Source: CAZJLP01 sp964546955 (lineage in GTDB: Bacteria; Verrucomicrobiota; Verrucomicrobiia; Opitutales; Opitutaceae). Taken from it: a stretch of DNA of 64,000 nucleotides. Within the stretch, counting starts at the first letter, position 1. Every line of letters begins with the position of its first letter. Location: NCBI GenBank assembly GCA_964546955.1, contig CAZJLP010000006.1, positions 61,673 to 125,672 on the forward strand, given 5' to 3'. Shown piece after piece: positions 51,855 to 60,823 of the stretch. The notes under the pieces are model-generated. The model was not told the DNA's origin, did no database searches, and saw only the letters and a program-made list of their open reading frames with translations. The translations under genes and the position numbers were made by a program.

Positions 51855-53747
51855 ATGTCACTCCCTCGCAGACCGTTTCTGAAATCCACTGAGTCGCTGG
51901 ACGCTGATCTGCTGCAGGAGTGGTGCGACGGACTGCTCAAATTGCAGATCAACGACCCGGCGAGACCTGAGTTCCATGGAGCGTTTCGTTGTCCCGCGTG
52001 CAATCGCCTGCATGGACGTTGTGGGGGTGCCGTCTACCCGCTTCTTCATCTCGCTAGGACGAGTGGGAAAGGCCGCTATCTCGACGCGGCAATCCGGGTG
52101 GCCGAATGGACGAGGAATGTGGATGCTCCCGACGGCTCGTGGACCAACGAACCACACTCACCAAAATCTTGGAAAGGAACTACGATCTTTGGGGCCATCG
52201 CCCTAGCGGAAGCGCTTCGTCGGCACGGAGAGCTGCTCGAACCGGCCGTGAAAGGCCATTGGCTTAGACGGCTTCGTGCAGCTGCCCAGTGGGTGTACGA
52301 CACGTTGAGGATTGACTACGGCAATATCAACTATCCCGCGGCCGCTTCTTATGGTCTGACATTGCTCGGAGATATCCTGAATGAACCAAAGTACCGCGCC
52401 CGCGGCCGCGAGCTTGCTCACCTCTCCGTGGAGCGTTTTTCTGAGCCCAACCAGCTGTTGATCGGAGAAGGCCAGCCACAAACGCGCCGCAGCCCTAACG
52501 GGCTTCTCCCGATTGATCTGGGATATAATGTCGAAGAATCGCTGCCAGCGTTGGCGCTCTACGGATTGGCGACCCAAGATGAACCGGTATTATTCGTAGT
52601 GACGGCAGCCCTCGCGTCGCACCTCGACTTCATGCTGCCGGACGGCGCGTGGGACAACAGTTGGGGAACGCGCAGCTACAAATGGACCTACTGGGGAAGC
52701 CGCACCACCGAAGGCTGCCAGCCCGCTTACGCCCTTCTGGCGGGCCGCAATCCCGCCTTCGCGACGGCGGCCTACCGAAATGCGCAGCTGCTGCGCGCGT
52801 GCACGCACGACGGTCTGCTCCACGGCGGCCCCCATCTCGCCGCCCATGGATTACCGCCTTGTGTGCATCATACCTTCTGCCACAGCAAGGCGTTCGCCAC
52901 TGTCCTTGATCACGGAGTCAGCCTGCGCGAGGGCGCAACGCTCCCTCGAGAGACTAGTCAAGGCACGAGGCATGTGGTCGAGCTGAACTCGAGTTTGCTT
53001 GCGCAGGGGCCGTGGCGCGCGACTGTATCGGGCTACGACTGGCTGTACCGTAAAGGAGCCTATCAAGCAATGGGCGGGGCGCTGTCGCTGCTGTGGCACG
53101 AGCACTTTGGGCCGTTGTTGAGCGCCAGCCTCGCACACTACGTGCTACCCGAACCGAACAACATGCAGCCTTTGCTCAACAGCCCAGATTTTTGCCTCAC
53201 TCCGCGGATCGAAACCCGCATCCAAGGCCGATGGTATACAAACCTCTTTTATGGCACAGCCACGCTGAGCCGGAAAAGCACTGCGGATGACCTTACCTGT
53301 ACCGCAGCCACTAAGCTCGTTGACGCGAACGGCAATGATTGCCCGTCCGGGACAGCGGCTTGCCAACTCACGTATCGCCTGACCGATACTGCTGCAATCA
53401 TCGGCGCACGAGTGTCCGGTGAGGGTTCGCACAGCGGCGAATTCCACCTCGTGCTCCCGGTAATTTCGGAAAACCGCGAGCGTGTCCGTCGGATTTCGTC
53501 CACCGCATTCGAAATTGAGAAAGCGGGAGGCGCAATCGTAATCGACGCCAACGCGCCATTAACGATTGTCGACACCGGTGGAGAGCGGGTCTTCAACCTG
53601 ATCCCCGGTTTCCAAGCCATTCCCTTCGCGGTTCGGTTTGATCCTACAAAATCGACCGATGTGTCATGCGCTCTCCGCCCCCGACTCGACAAAACAACAA
53701 CGCTGCCTTTGAAATTGAATCCTGCAAAAGGCAGCGCAAGTCCCTGA
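51855..53747 (+). CDS. Alpha/alpha-toroid (glycoside hydrolase/lyase-like) protein
   Basis: 630 aa without a signal peptide. Residues about 30-350 show repeated helical pairs of an alpha/alpha toroid (GGAVYPLLHLARTSGKGRYL, FGAIALAEALRRHGELLEPA, NINYPAAASYGLTLLGDILN, YNVEESLPALALYGLATQDE). Residues 350-630 look like the beta-rich C-terminal region of heparinase-II/alginate-lyase-like proteins. The N-terminus has CPACNRLHGRCGG, a possible metal site. I cannot assign a precise family. Location at the left edge of the NRPS/glycosyl cluster suggests a tailoring or glycan-processing role. Confidence 0.6.
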   Translation: MSLPRRPFLKSTESLDADLLQEWCDGLLKLQINDPARPEFHGAFRCPACNRLHGRCGGAVYPLLHLARTSGKGRYLDAAIRVAEWTRNVDAPDGSWTNEPHSPKSWKGTTIFGAIALAEALRRHGELLEPAVKGHWLRRLRAAAQWVYDTLRIDYGNINYPAAASYGLTLLGDILNEPKYRARGRELAHLSVERFSEPNQLLIGEGQPQTRRSPNGLLPIDLGYNVEESLPALALYGLATQDEPVLFVVTAALASHLDFMLPDGAWDNSWGTRSYKWTYWGSRTTEGCQPAYALLAGRNPAFATAAYRNAQLLRACTHDGLLHGGPHLAAHGLPPCVHHTFCHSKAFATVLDHGVSLREGATLPRETSQGTRHVVELNSSLLAQGPWRATVSGYDWLYRKGAYQAMGGALSLLWHEHFGPLLSASLAHYVLPEPNNMQPLLNSPDFCLTPRIETRIQGRWYTNLFYGTATLSRKSTADDLTCTAATKLVDANGNDCPSGTAACQLTYRLTDTAAIIGARVSGEGSHSGEFHLVLPVISENRERVRRISSTAFEIEKAGGAIVIDANAPLTIVDTGGERVFNLIPGFQAIPFAVRFDPTKSTDVSCALRPRLDKTTTLPLKLNPAKGSASP

Positions 53748-53789
53748 GCACGCGAGAGTGGTGCTCGACAGACGGTATAGGCCAAGTCC

Positions 53790-54908
53790 ATGTGGACTGA
53801 TGCCAACCGGCATTCTATCACGACAATGAAGTTCCTGGCATCCTTGCGACAAGTGATAGACCGTGCCGGATGGGGAAAGCCAAAGTTTTCGTCTGCACTC
53901 AAAGAGCTTCCGTTTTTCTTCGGAACACCGCTCCGCACATACCTATTCGACGCCTATCCTACCGGGATATTATGGCCTGTGCCTTCCTTCGAGGAGGAAC
54001 TCTGCACCTATGTCATAAATTTCTCGTTTCCGCTGAGCAAGGAAGGCGCCAACGCCAATCGGCATGTGCGTAATGAGCCATTTTTGGGATGGACACATTG
54101 GAAAGCCACGCAATTTCTAGAAATTGACGATCATTTGGCCGCGGTAAAGGGCGTAGCGCCCCAAGAACTCGGCAATCATCTCGGCGGCTGTTTAGAAGAG
54201 GGAAAGTATGTGACCTGTCGGCTCGACAAGTTCTACATACCGGGCAGCCCCCAATATCGCCAAACCCATCTTTCGCACCAAATCCTGCTCATCGGCTACG
54301 ATCGTCAAAAACACCTGTTTTCCTGTGTCGACTATTTAGAGAAAGGCGGTTTCGGCCGATTCGCTTTGCCGGCTTCGTGCGTTGCAGAAGGGATCGCCAG
54401 CGATGCGGTGACACCCATCATGGTGCGCGTCATCCGCATCAATCGCGCGATGCCTCGTCGCGGCATTTCCCTTCCTGTTTTGCGCGGGCAAATACTCGAC
54501 TACCTGAATGCCCGCCGCTCGGCGCCGGCTTACGCCCAAAACTACGTCCCAGAATTTACCGACGTGGTCTATGGGAGAGCTGCCTACGGTCGGATGGCGC
54601 AGTATCTCTCCTCATGTGTCGAAAGTAAAAAAGCGATCGATCTCCGCACCACGCGCTTAATGCTCGAACGTCAGCGAGTCATGAAACTCCGCCTGAGTCT
54701 ATTGGACCAGTCGCGTGACCTCGCCCGCACGTCCGTCGTGTCCAGCCTGCAGGAGCGGTGTGAACAGAACGCGAATTTACTGCACATGCTGGCTATGGGC
54801 TATACACAGCATCAGCCTGCCAACCTCGAACGGATGCTCGCAGCAGTCAGGGGGCTAGCGACTGCCGAAGCCGATCTCTACACCGAATTGCTTCAACGTC
54901 TGCCTTGA
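53790..54908 (+). CDS. BtrH_N-like (butirosin biosynthesis protein H type) protein
   Basis: 372 aa (Met13 at 53826 is an alternative start). The central stretch LEEGKYVTCRLDKFYIPGSP, then HLSHQILLIGYDRQKHLFSC and VDYLEKGGFGRFAL, has the pattern of BtrH_N proteins: a papain-like or peptidase-C39-like fold that transfers acyl groups from carrier proteins in antibiotic pathways and recurs near NRPS genes. The C-terminal 150 residues are helical and unique. Follows the toroid gene by 42 bp on the same strand, convergent with GT2. Confidence 0.6.
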   Translation: MWTDANRHSITTMKFLASLRQVIDRAGWGKPKFSSALKELPFFFGTPLRTYLFDAYPTGILWPVPSFEEELCTYVINFSFPLSKEGANANRHVRNEPFLGWTHWKATQFLEIDDHLAAVKGVAPQELGNHLGGCLEEGKYVTCRLDKFYIPGSPQYRQTHLSHQILLIGYDRQKHLFSCVDYLEKGGFGRFALPASCVAEGIASDAVTPIMVRVIRINRAMPRRGISLPVLRGQILDYLNARRSAPAYAQNYVPEFTDVVYGRAAYGRMAQYLSSCVESKKAIDLRTTRLMLERQRVMKLRLSLLDQSRDLARTSVVSSLQERCEQNANLLHMLAMGYTQHQPANLERMLAAVRGLATAEADLYTELLQRLP

Positions 54909-54936
54909 GGTTCTCGCCGCCTGCAGATCGGAGACC

Positions 54937-55911
54937 CTAGTCACGGCAAGGGTTTCCTCCAAGCAAAACCCTTAGTCGTTCGTAGGTTGTTACCGCGCAA
55001 AACGCAAACACTGCAGCAACGTAGTGGACACGTTTCGTCAGGCGATCGATTCGCGAATCCGTCAGCGCCCTGTAGTACATGCGGACATCAAGCACCGATT
55101 GGCTATACAGTTGGAACAAAGTTTCTAGAAATGGCGTGGGCACCTTCGATAACAGGCGAGTACGTCCACCGACAATTCGGCGCTGTTTCTTGAACAACTC
55201 GCGAAGTGAACCCCGGCGAGGATGGTCAACGCGCGTATGATCGGCGAATCGCAGGGACTCGCCACGCGCGACCGCTCGCTGCGTCCACAAGCGGTCGCCA
55301 GACGACTTGAGCTCCGAATCAAAGTGTCCAATTCGATCGAACACCAATTTATATGCGATCAGGTTGGCCGTCACAGCAAAACCTCTTTCCTCGATAAGCC
55401 TGCGGTGATTTCCCATTCCGAATACTTTTTCTTCGAGCAACTCCGAGACGTTGAGATGTCGATCGGTAGGATCGATGTACTTAATCTCTCCACCTACAAT
55501 GGTGGCGCCTGTCGAGCGCAGAGCCTCCACTGCTTTCTCAATCCATTCGAGCGAAGGCTGACAGTCCGCGTCGGTGAAGGCGATAATGTCACCGGTGGCC
55601 TCCCGCAGCCCCCGGTTGCGAGCCGCGTATGAACTCTCACCCGATTCTTTATACCATCGAATGGACGGAAACATTCCTCGGACTGCGTCGAGATCGTCCG
55701 TGGAGCCGTTGTCGACGACGATGATTTCACGATGACTAGATGGATAGCTCTGCTGTGAAAGCCTTGAGAGACACTCGCGCAACAATATGGCCCGATTCCG
55801 CACTGGCACGATCACAGACACTTTCGGCAGGTCAGGTGTGTTAGTCGCAACCAAGGGAGTAATGGGACAAAAACTTGGACGCCGGGAATCCTGATCGATG
55901 ATATAGGGCAT
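54937..55911 (-). CDS. Family 2 glycosyltransferase
   Basis: 324 aa. GT-A fold: KVSVIVPVRNRAILLRECLS (residues 30-49), IIVVDNGSTDD, then the nucleotide-sugar Asp motif FTDADCQPS and a downstream GGEIKYIDPTD. The C-terminal part has an R-x-R-x-RLL amphipathic region (KKQRRIVGGRTRLLSK) and a helix VHYVAAVFAFCAVTTYERLR that may touch the membrane. It transfers a sugar onto an acceptor, perhaps the product of the adjacent cluster or a surface polysaccharide. Confidence 0.9.
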   Translation of the reverse strand: MPYIIDQDSRRPSFCPITPLVATNTPDLPKVSVIVPVRNRAILLRECLSRLSQQSYPSSHREIIVVDNGSTDDLDAVRGMFPSIRWYKESGESSYAARNRGLREATGDIIAFTDADCQPSLEWIEKAVEALRSTGATIVGGEIKYIDPTDRHLNVSELLEEKVFGMGNHRRLIEERGFAVTANLIAYKLVFDRIGHFDSELKSSGDRLWTQRAVARGESLRFADHTRVDHPRRGSLRELFKKQRRIVGGRTRLLSKVPTPFLETLFQLYSQSVLDVRMYYRALTDSRIDRLTKRVHYVAAVFAFCAVTTYERLRVLLGGNPCRD

Positions 55912-56499
55912 TAACTCTCGGCCGAATTGGGCGTTGGCCCGATCCGTTCAAACCCGAAGCAAATTCAAACGTACTTTGCCGAAACTCAGCTCGAACAGCT
56001 AAATTTAATATGCCTACGCGAAAAGGTCGGATTGGCACCATGATGCAATCTAACTATACTGAATTGAGTTCGTTTCCCTCTGCTCCGCCAATTTAACAAG
56101 GACAAATAAAGCCTGATACCTATAAATTGCTACAACTGCTCATAACTAACCCAAAAATTGGGGGGCAATCGGGCTCGCTCGTACGAAGCTCAGCGCAGCT
56201 TGGAATCCGAGCAAGCATTTTTTGGCACCAATCAGTGAATTGACTCCTTCACCAGAAATACCGCATCTAGGAGGTCGACTTGCCGTTTGTGAGGGAGGCG
56301 CCCGCAGCAGTGAAAACACGCTCGGTCCGCCGCGGTTAGAGTTTCTCACGAATGTCAGGGCAGCTGACATTCACTGCCTGACGCGAAATGCCTCCAGCCT
56401 TTCCCGCTATTTTGTCGAGGATCCATCGCTCACAGGCGTCACCTTCGCTGTAAAAATCGCGCCGTATCGCTTGCGCTTCTTCCTATCTAAGAAGGAAAA
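55912..56499. other. 588-bp spacer without a supported gene
   Basis: Noticeably AT-richer at 56040-56160 (for example CAATTTAACAAGGACAAATA and ACCTATAAATTGC), as expected for a promoter of the minus-strand glycosyltransferase. Short frames here lack any recognisable pattern. None of the heptad or GTAGGGCGAGG repeats found in the first 39 kb is present. Confidence 0.5.
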
Positions 56500-58104
56500 T
56501 CACGCGAGAGAGACTACCTTGCCGGGAAACACCACGGCATCCAGCTTGCTCTTAAGCATGCACCGAATTGCGTCCTCAGGTGTTTCGACTATCGGCTCTC
56601 CCTTCCCGTTGAAGGATGTGTTCAATACCATCGGAATACCGGTCCGCTCGAAAAACCGGCTAATGAGCTCATGGAATCGGGGATTGTCTTCTTCCGCAAC
56701 CGTCTGAAATCGTGCCGTGCCGTCGACGTGGGTGATGGCAGGAACGTCGCTTCTTCTCACCGGCGCAATGCGCAACATGAAGGGACTTTCGCTGATGCCG
56801 AAACACGCCTCCGCATGCTCCGCCAAGACCGATGGGGCGAAAGGCCGGAAGCTCTCGCGGTCCTTTATCTTCGAATTCAGGTAGTCTTTCATCGTGGGGC
56901 TTCGCGGGTCGGCCAAGATGCTTCGGTTTCCCAACGCCCGCGGTCCAATCTCACTCGCACCCTGAAACCACCCCACCACTTTTCCCGCCGAGATTAAATC
57001 CGCCGCTTCCGCAATCTCATTGCATGTATTTCGAGCCACTACCCGTCCGTTAAATCGCTCGATTGCTTCCGTAACCTCTGTCGTGCTATACGTCCTGCAC
57101 GAGTACATCGCCTCGCGATTCGATCGACGGCGTCGGGGCTGCTTGAGGTTAAAGTGCCAGTGCAACAACGCGGTGCCGATCGGCATGCCGTCATCACCAC
57201 AAGCAGGATGGAGATAAACCCGCTGAAATGGCGATGCTGCGAAGCACCGCTGATTCGCCGAGGAATTCAGTGCGGTGCCCCCTGAAAGGCATAGGTTGGG
57301 CTCGATCTTTAACGACAAGCACATTTCGTGCAAGCGAACGAACAGCTGCGTCAATTCGTACTCCAGAAACGCCTGTGCGTGGTAGGCCAAGGACGCATTC
57401 AACTCGATGCCGTTCTCGCGTATGATGACCGGATCCTTCGAGACCGCGGCACTGAGTACGTTGCAAGCCTGCTTTACTCCCAATTTGAGCAACCGCGAAT
57501 AATCAACGGCCGGAGTCTCTGCCCCGTAAGGTGCCAATCCCATTAACTTTCCAGCACCGACCAATCCCGTGCCAAAAAGTCGCGTGGCGACCTCGGCGTA
57601 GACACCCGATGAAACTATTTTAATGTCCACTTCCGATTCATCGATCAATAAGGGCTTGCCGTCGGAAAAAAAATAGGCGGCCGCGCCGATTGGATCGCAA
57701 GCGAGAACGACGCCGGAGTCGAACGGAGAAAAAAGGCAAGCCAACGCAGCGTGATAGGCATGGTGGTGATACAGCACTTGGCACGGCAGCATTTCACCCA
57801 AAAGTTTAATTTTTGTCTGCGAACCGTTTATCCAGAACTCAGGCCATGTCTCTTTAAGAAAACCGCCGTAAAGTTTACGCACGTCTGGCGAATCCATATT
57901 GTTAAGGTTCACCAGTTGGACCAGGTCCACCTCGCGGGGCTGCAGCCCGGCCTGCTGTAGCACGTTCCCGAGTTCCTCCTCCCGCACACCTGGGTGCTTT
58001 TTTATCCGGGAGAATCGTTCGGTGTTAACATAACCCGCGATTTCCCCATTCTTCAGCAAAACGGCAGCGCCATCATGATTGAAGTTTATCGCCAGAATAT
58101 TCAT
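56500..58104 (-). CDS. NodU/CmcH-family O-carbamoyltransferase
   Basis: 534 aa. The N-terminal Kae1-like domain starts MNILAINFNHDGAAVLLKNG with YVNTERFSRIKKHPG, then YHHHAYHAALACLFSPFDSG (metal-binding histidines) and LCLSGGTALNSSANQ. The C-terminal YrdC-like region carries the family signature GASEIGPRALGNRSILADPR and ESFRPFAPSVLAEHA. These enzymes activate carbamoyl phosphate to carbamoyl-AMP and carbamoylate hydroxyl groups of antibiotics and Nod factors. Best indicator that the surrounding genes make a modified secondary metabolite or glycoconjugate. Intact. Confidence 0.94.
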   Translation of the reverse strand: MNILAINFNHDGAAVLLKNGEIAGYVNTERFSRIKKHPGVREEELGNVLQQAGLQPREVDLVQLVNLNNMDSPDVRKLYGGFLKETWPEFWINGSQTKIKLLGEMLPCQVLYHHHAYHAALACLFSPFDSGVVLACDPIGAAAYFFSDGKPLLIDESEVDIKIVSSGVYAEVATRLFGTGLVGAGKLMGLAPYGAETPAVDYSRLLKLGVKQACNVLSAAVSKDPVIIRENGIELNASLAYHAQAFLEYELTQLFVRLHEMCLSLKIEPNLCLSGGTALNSSANQRCFAASPFQRVYLHPACGDDGMPIGTALLHWHFNLKQPRRRRSNREAMYSCRTYSTTEVTEAIERFNGRVVARNTCNEIAEAADLISAGKVVGWFQGASEIGPRALGNRSILADPRSPTMKDYLNSKIKDRESFRPFAPSVLAEHAEACFGISESPFMLRIAPVRRSDVPAITHVDGTARFQTVAEEDNPRFHELISRFFERTGIPMVLNTSFNGKGEPIVETPEDAIRCMLKSKLDAVVFPGKVVSLA

Positions 58105-59118
58105 GAGACAGTGAGTTGAGTCGAAATCGTCGGCTTTCTTAAGTATTCAGCTAGGGCCACGTCGCTACAGGCTTTCCCTTGCCAATAGTTGTTTCAGTTG
58201 TATTTCTCGCCGCAATCAACCACCAACCTCCTCCCGCCGTCTGGCGCCGCTTTGTCGCATTGTCACAAACGTCGCTCGGCAAAATCCCCGACTGCCGCCA
58301 GATTCGCTTCGCGCGGCCATGGCGCAGAATCCCTCCTGCTCCGCTCTGAAGTTTCCCATCCTGTTGGTTTGACCGAACACGCCAGCCAGTAAAATCGAGT
58401 CCGTCCGAATGGCTTAGAAACGCTGCGGCAGACAGGAGCCCTTGCAACCGATTGCAGCAGAGGTGGGCGACGATAGTCAAGGGGCCTCATTCAGTTTCGA
58501 GTTTGTGAGCGGACGGCACACGGGGCGAAACTCGATGGACGGTCGGCCCGAAGTCGCTCGGTGGGACGCTCGATCGATGCAGTTCTTCCGCGACGTGAAG
58601 TCGGCCGACAGTAAACAGCGATCGCCATCGGTTTGCCCGCAAAGCTCGGGTGATCCCAACGGCGGTTTTCGCGAGCGGCCATGGACGCCTCCTGAGCAAG
58701 GTAGCACAAATAAGTATAACGATGACCGGAATGGGACAAGACAGTCAGATATTTGGGTACGCGACGTTCACGGGAGCCTTTCCGTTGTTGCAGCGAGTAG
58801 ATCAGTTTGCCGTCGCCCAGATAATGCAATCGCGCCGTCGTGGTTCAATTTTGGGCAACGATCCTCATTTGTCACGATTCCGCATTGCCGCCGGGTGCGT
58901 CAAGCCGCAGCATGCGCAGAGGTAATTGGCGATGCCGCATCCGGATGGATTTCATCGTCGAGACTTCGTCGGAATACGCACTGATTGCAATCCCGTTCTC
59001 ACGGCGCGCATGTTTCACTTCCCCGTACGGATGATTGGCTTCGCACCGCCTCCCTCGAGGACTTGGTGACGGATTTTGACTCGATTTGTACCAACCGCTT
59101 TACAAGACTGCATCGCCG
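58105..59118. other. 1-kb spacer without a supported gene
   Basis: Frames of up to 180 codons exist on both strands but none shows family motifs, and they disagree about strand. A decayed gene is possible around 58700-59030 (a short frame reads FGYATFTGAFPLLQRVDQFA), but I cannot name it. The region must hold the divergent promoters of the carbamoyltransferase (minus) and the FkbM-GT9 operon (plus). Confidence 0.5.
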
Positions 59119-59946
59119 ATGTCGCCCGAAAAAAGCCCCATGCTTCGCCTGTTAGCGGAGCAATACCTGGCGAATGCGCATGAAGTGGTGGCAGCAATCG
59201 TCGGAAAGACACCCAGCCCGCCCTTTGTTCTGAAGAACGGCTTAGTCATCCATCATAAGAAGGAGGACATGATAAAGTCGCTCTTTTATGAGATCTTCCA
59301 CAAACAAGTGTATACCCGAGGGGGTTTCTATCAGCCAATGCCGGGGGACGTCATCATCGATGGCGGCGCAAATATCGGCGCTTTTTCACTGTTTCTTTGC
59401 TCACTCGAAAGAAACCTCCGCATTTTCTGCTTTGAACCCGCAGCCGAAACTCGCGTTCGGCTGGAAAAGAACATTGCTCACAATCGGCTGTCGGAAAACA
59501 TTCAAGTACAACCGCACGGGCTTCATGGCTTCGAACAAAATTTTGAGTTGAAGTTCTATGGCCGCAACATCGATCGGTCGCTTTACGACCGCGTGAATCT
59601 CGGCCCGCACCGCAGTGCTGAAATAGTCCACTGCTTGGGTCTCGAGGCGGCCTTGGCGCTTTGCTCTATTCAACAAGTGGATCTGCTGAAATTGGACATT
59701 GAGGGAGCAGAAGTCTCCCTGCTGGAGGGCGCCGCAACCTTCGACTGGACAAGAATTGCGAGAGTTTGCCTCGAATTTCATAATCATATCCAACCCAATG
59801 CGGGCTCGCGGTCGCGCGAGCTGCTTTCCCGCTACGGCTTCGACAAAATCGAATACAAAGACGCCCCAACATGCGGCTTGATCCGCGCGAGCCGCAGTCA
59901 GCCACAAGGACAGGAACAGGCGCTGGCGCAAATCCAAGAACGCTGA
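59119..59946 (+). CDS. FkbM-family methyltransferase
   Basis: 275 aa from the ATG at 59119 (a TTG at 59086 is in frame). The SAM-binding motif is VIIDGGANIGAFSLFL, motif II FCFEPAAETRVRLEKN, and LLKLDIEGAEVSLLEGA is the characteristic FkbM DIEGAE strand. FkbM enzymes O-methylate sugars and polyketides. The stop overlaps the next start (TGATG), so it is coupled to the GT9-like gene. First of four tightly packed plus-strand genes. Confidence 0.92.
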   Translation: MSPEKSPMLRLLAEQYLANAHEVVAAIVGKTPSPPFVLKNGLVIHHKKEDMIKSLFYEIFHKQVYTRGGFYQPMPGDVIIDGGANIGAFSLFLCSLERNLRIFCFEPAAETRVRLEKNIAHNRLSENIQVQPHGLHGFEQNFELKFYGRNIDRSLYDRVNLGPHRSAEIVHCLGLEAALALCSIQQVDLLKLDIEGAEVSLLEGAATFDWTRIARVCLEFHNHIQPNAGSRSRELLSRYGFDKIEYKDAPTCGLIRASRSQPQGQEQALAQIQER

Positions 59947-60821
59947 TGGGATTCGTAACCGATCTGTACAAGATGTTGGCCGGCGCTACTACCGGAAAGG
60001 CCCCTGCACGGCGGCGGGTGTGGAGCATATCTACCAGCGAGGTCCGCATCTACGAAGAGGCACGTGCATGCTCGAGCGGCCGGTTTCTGCTGATCTTTCC
60101 CCACGGGCTTGGAGACCTGATTAACTTTCTTCCGATTGTGCGCGATCTGCGCGCCAAGCTGCCTCACCTACAATTCCACGTAGGAACGAAATCCGATTAT
60201 AGCGCCCTCGGAGACTACTTTTATAAGCCAAGCGCCCTCAAACAGCTGCAGGAGTTCAAGAAGATTTTTCTTCTCCACTATTCCGAACCGCCCTTGGAGA
60301 GCTGGTCCAAGCCCGACTTTTGCAATGAGGTGGAAGTCGGACTTCCCGACTTCCAATGGCGCCCACTGTCGTTAGAGCGAACCAACGCGCCCGCCGGCCT
60401 GGTTGGAGTTCATTTTTTTGGAACGAGCCGCCAGGATCGCAAAAGTCTCTCGGTGCATCAGGCGGACACGATCTGGGCTGAAATCGAGGAGGCGGGCTTT
60501 GTTCCTTTTGAAGTGCACAACAGTCGCTTCAATCCTCGAGGCTGCATAGGGCACGACTTCGTCCGCACGAATTCGCTTCGCCAGGAAAACCCCACTCTCG
60601 AGCGAATGATCGCAAAGATTTCCGAATGCCGCTATTTTGTCGGAATTGAATCAGGACCGTTTTATCTGGCGGGTTCTATCCTCGGCTTCCAGAACTGCCT
60701 CGGGATCCAGCTTCATTCTCGCTTTCAAACGTACGCGCCCGTGGAGACTGCCGTCATCGATGCCACAACCTATCGACCGGGAGCCGTAAAACAGGCTCTC
60801 CAGGGCCTTGCTATGCTCTGA
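59946..60821 (+). CDS. GT9-like (heptosyltransferase-type) glycosyltransferase
   Basis: 291 aa. FLLIFPHGLGDLINFLPIVR near residue 40 is the GDxxxxxPxxR nucleotide-sugar step of GT9-type enzymes. The C-terminal part has VGVHFFGTSRQDRKSLS and ISECRYFVGIESGPFYLAGS, equivalent to the acceptor-site GxDTGxxHLA loop of heptosyltransferases with substitutions. Probably cytoplasmic, adding a sugar to the cluster product or a lipid. It overlaps the FkbM gene by one base and is followed after two bases by the next start. Confidence 0.75.
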   Translation: MGFVTDLYKMLAGATTGKAPARRRVWSISTSEVRIYEEARACSSGRFLLIFPHGLGDLINFLPIVRDLRAKLPHLQFHVGTKSDYSALGDYFYKPSALKQLQEFKKIFLLHYSEPPLESWSKPDFCNEVEVGLPDFQWRPLSLERTNAPAGLVGVHFFGTSRQDRKSLSVHQADTIWAEIEEAGFVPFEVHNSRFNPRGCIGHDFVRTNSLRQENPTLERMIAKISECRYFVGIESGPFYLAGSILGFQNCLGIQLHSRFQTYAPVETAVIDATTYRPGAVKQALQGLAML

Positions 60822-60823
60822 TC

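Noticed and set aside
58442..58984. A 180-codon frame in the 58-59 kb spacer
   Set aside because: No motifs, no signal, unfavourable composition, and competing frames on the other strand; left as non-coding.
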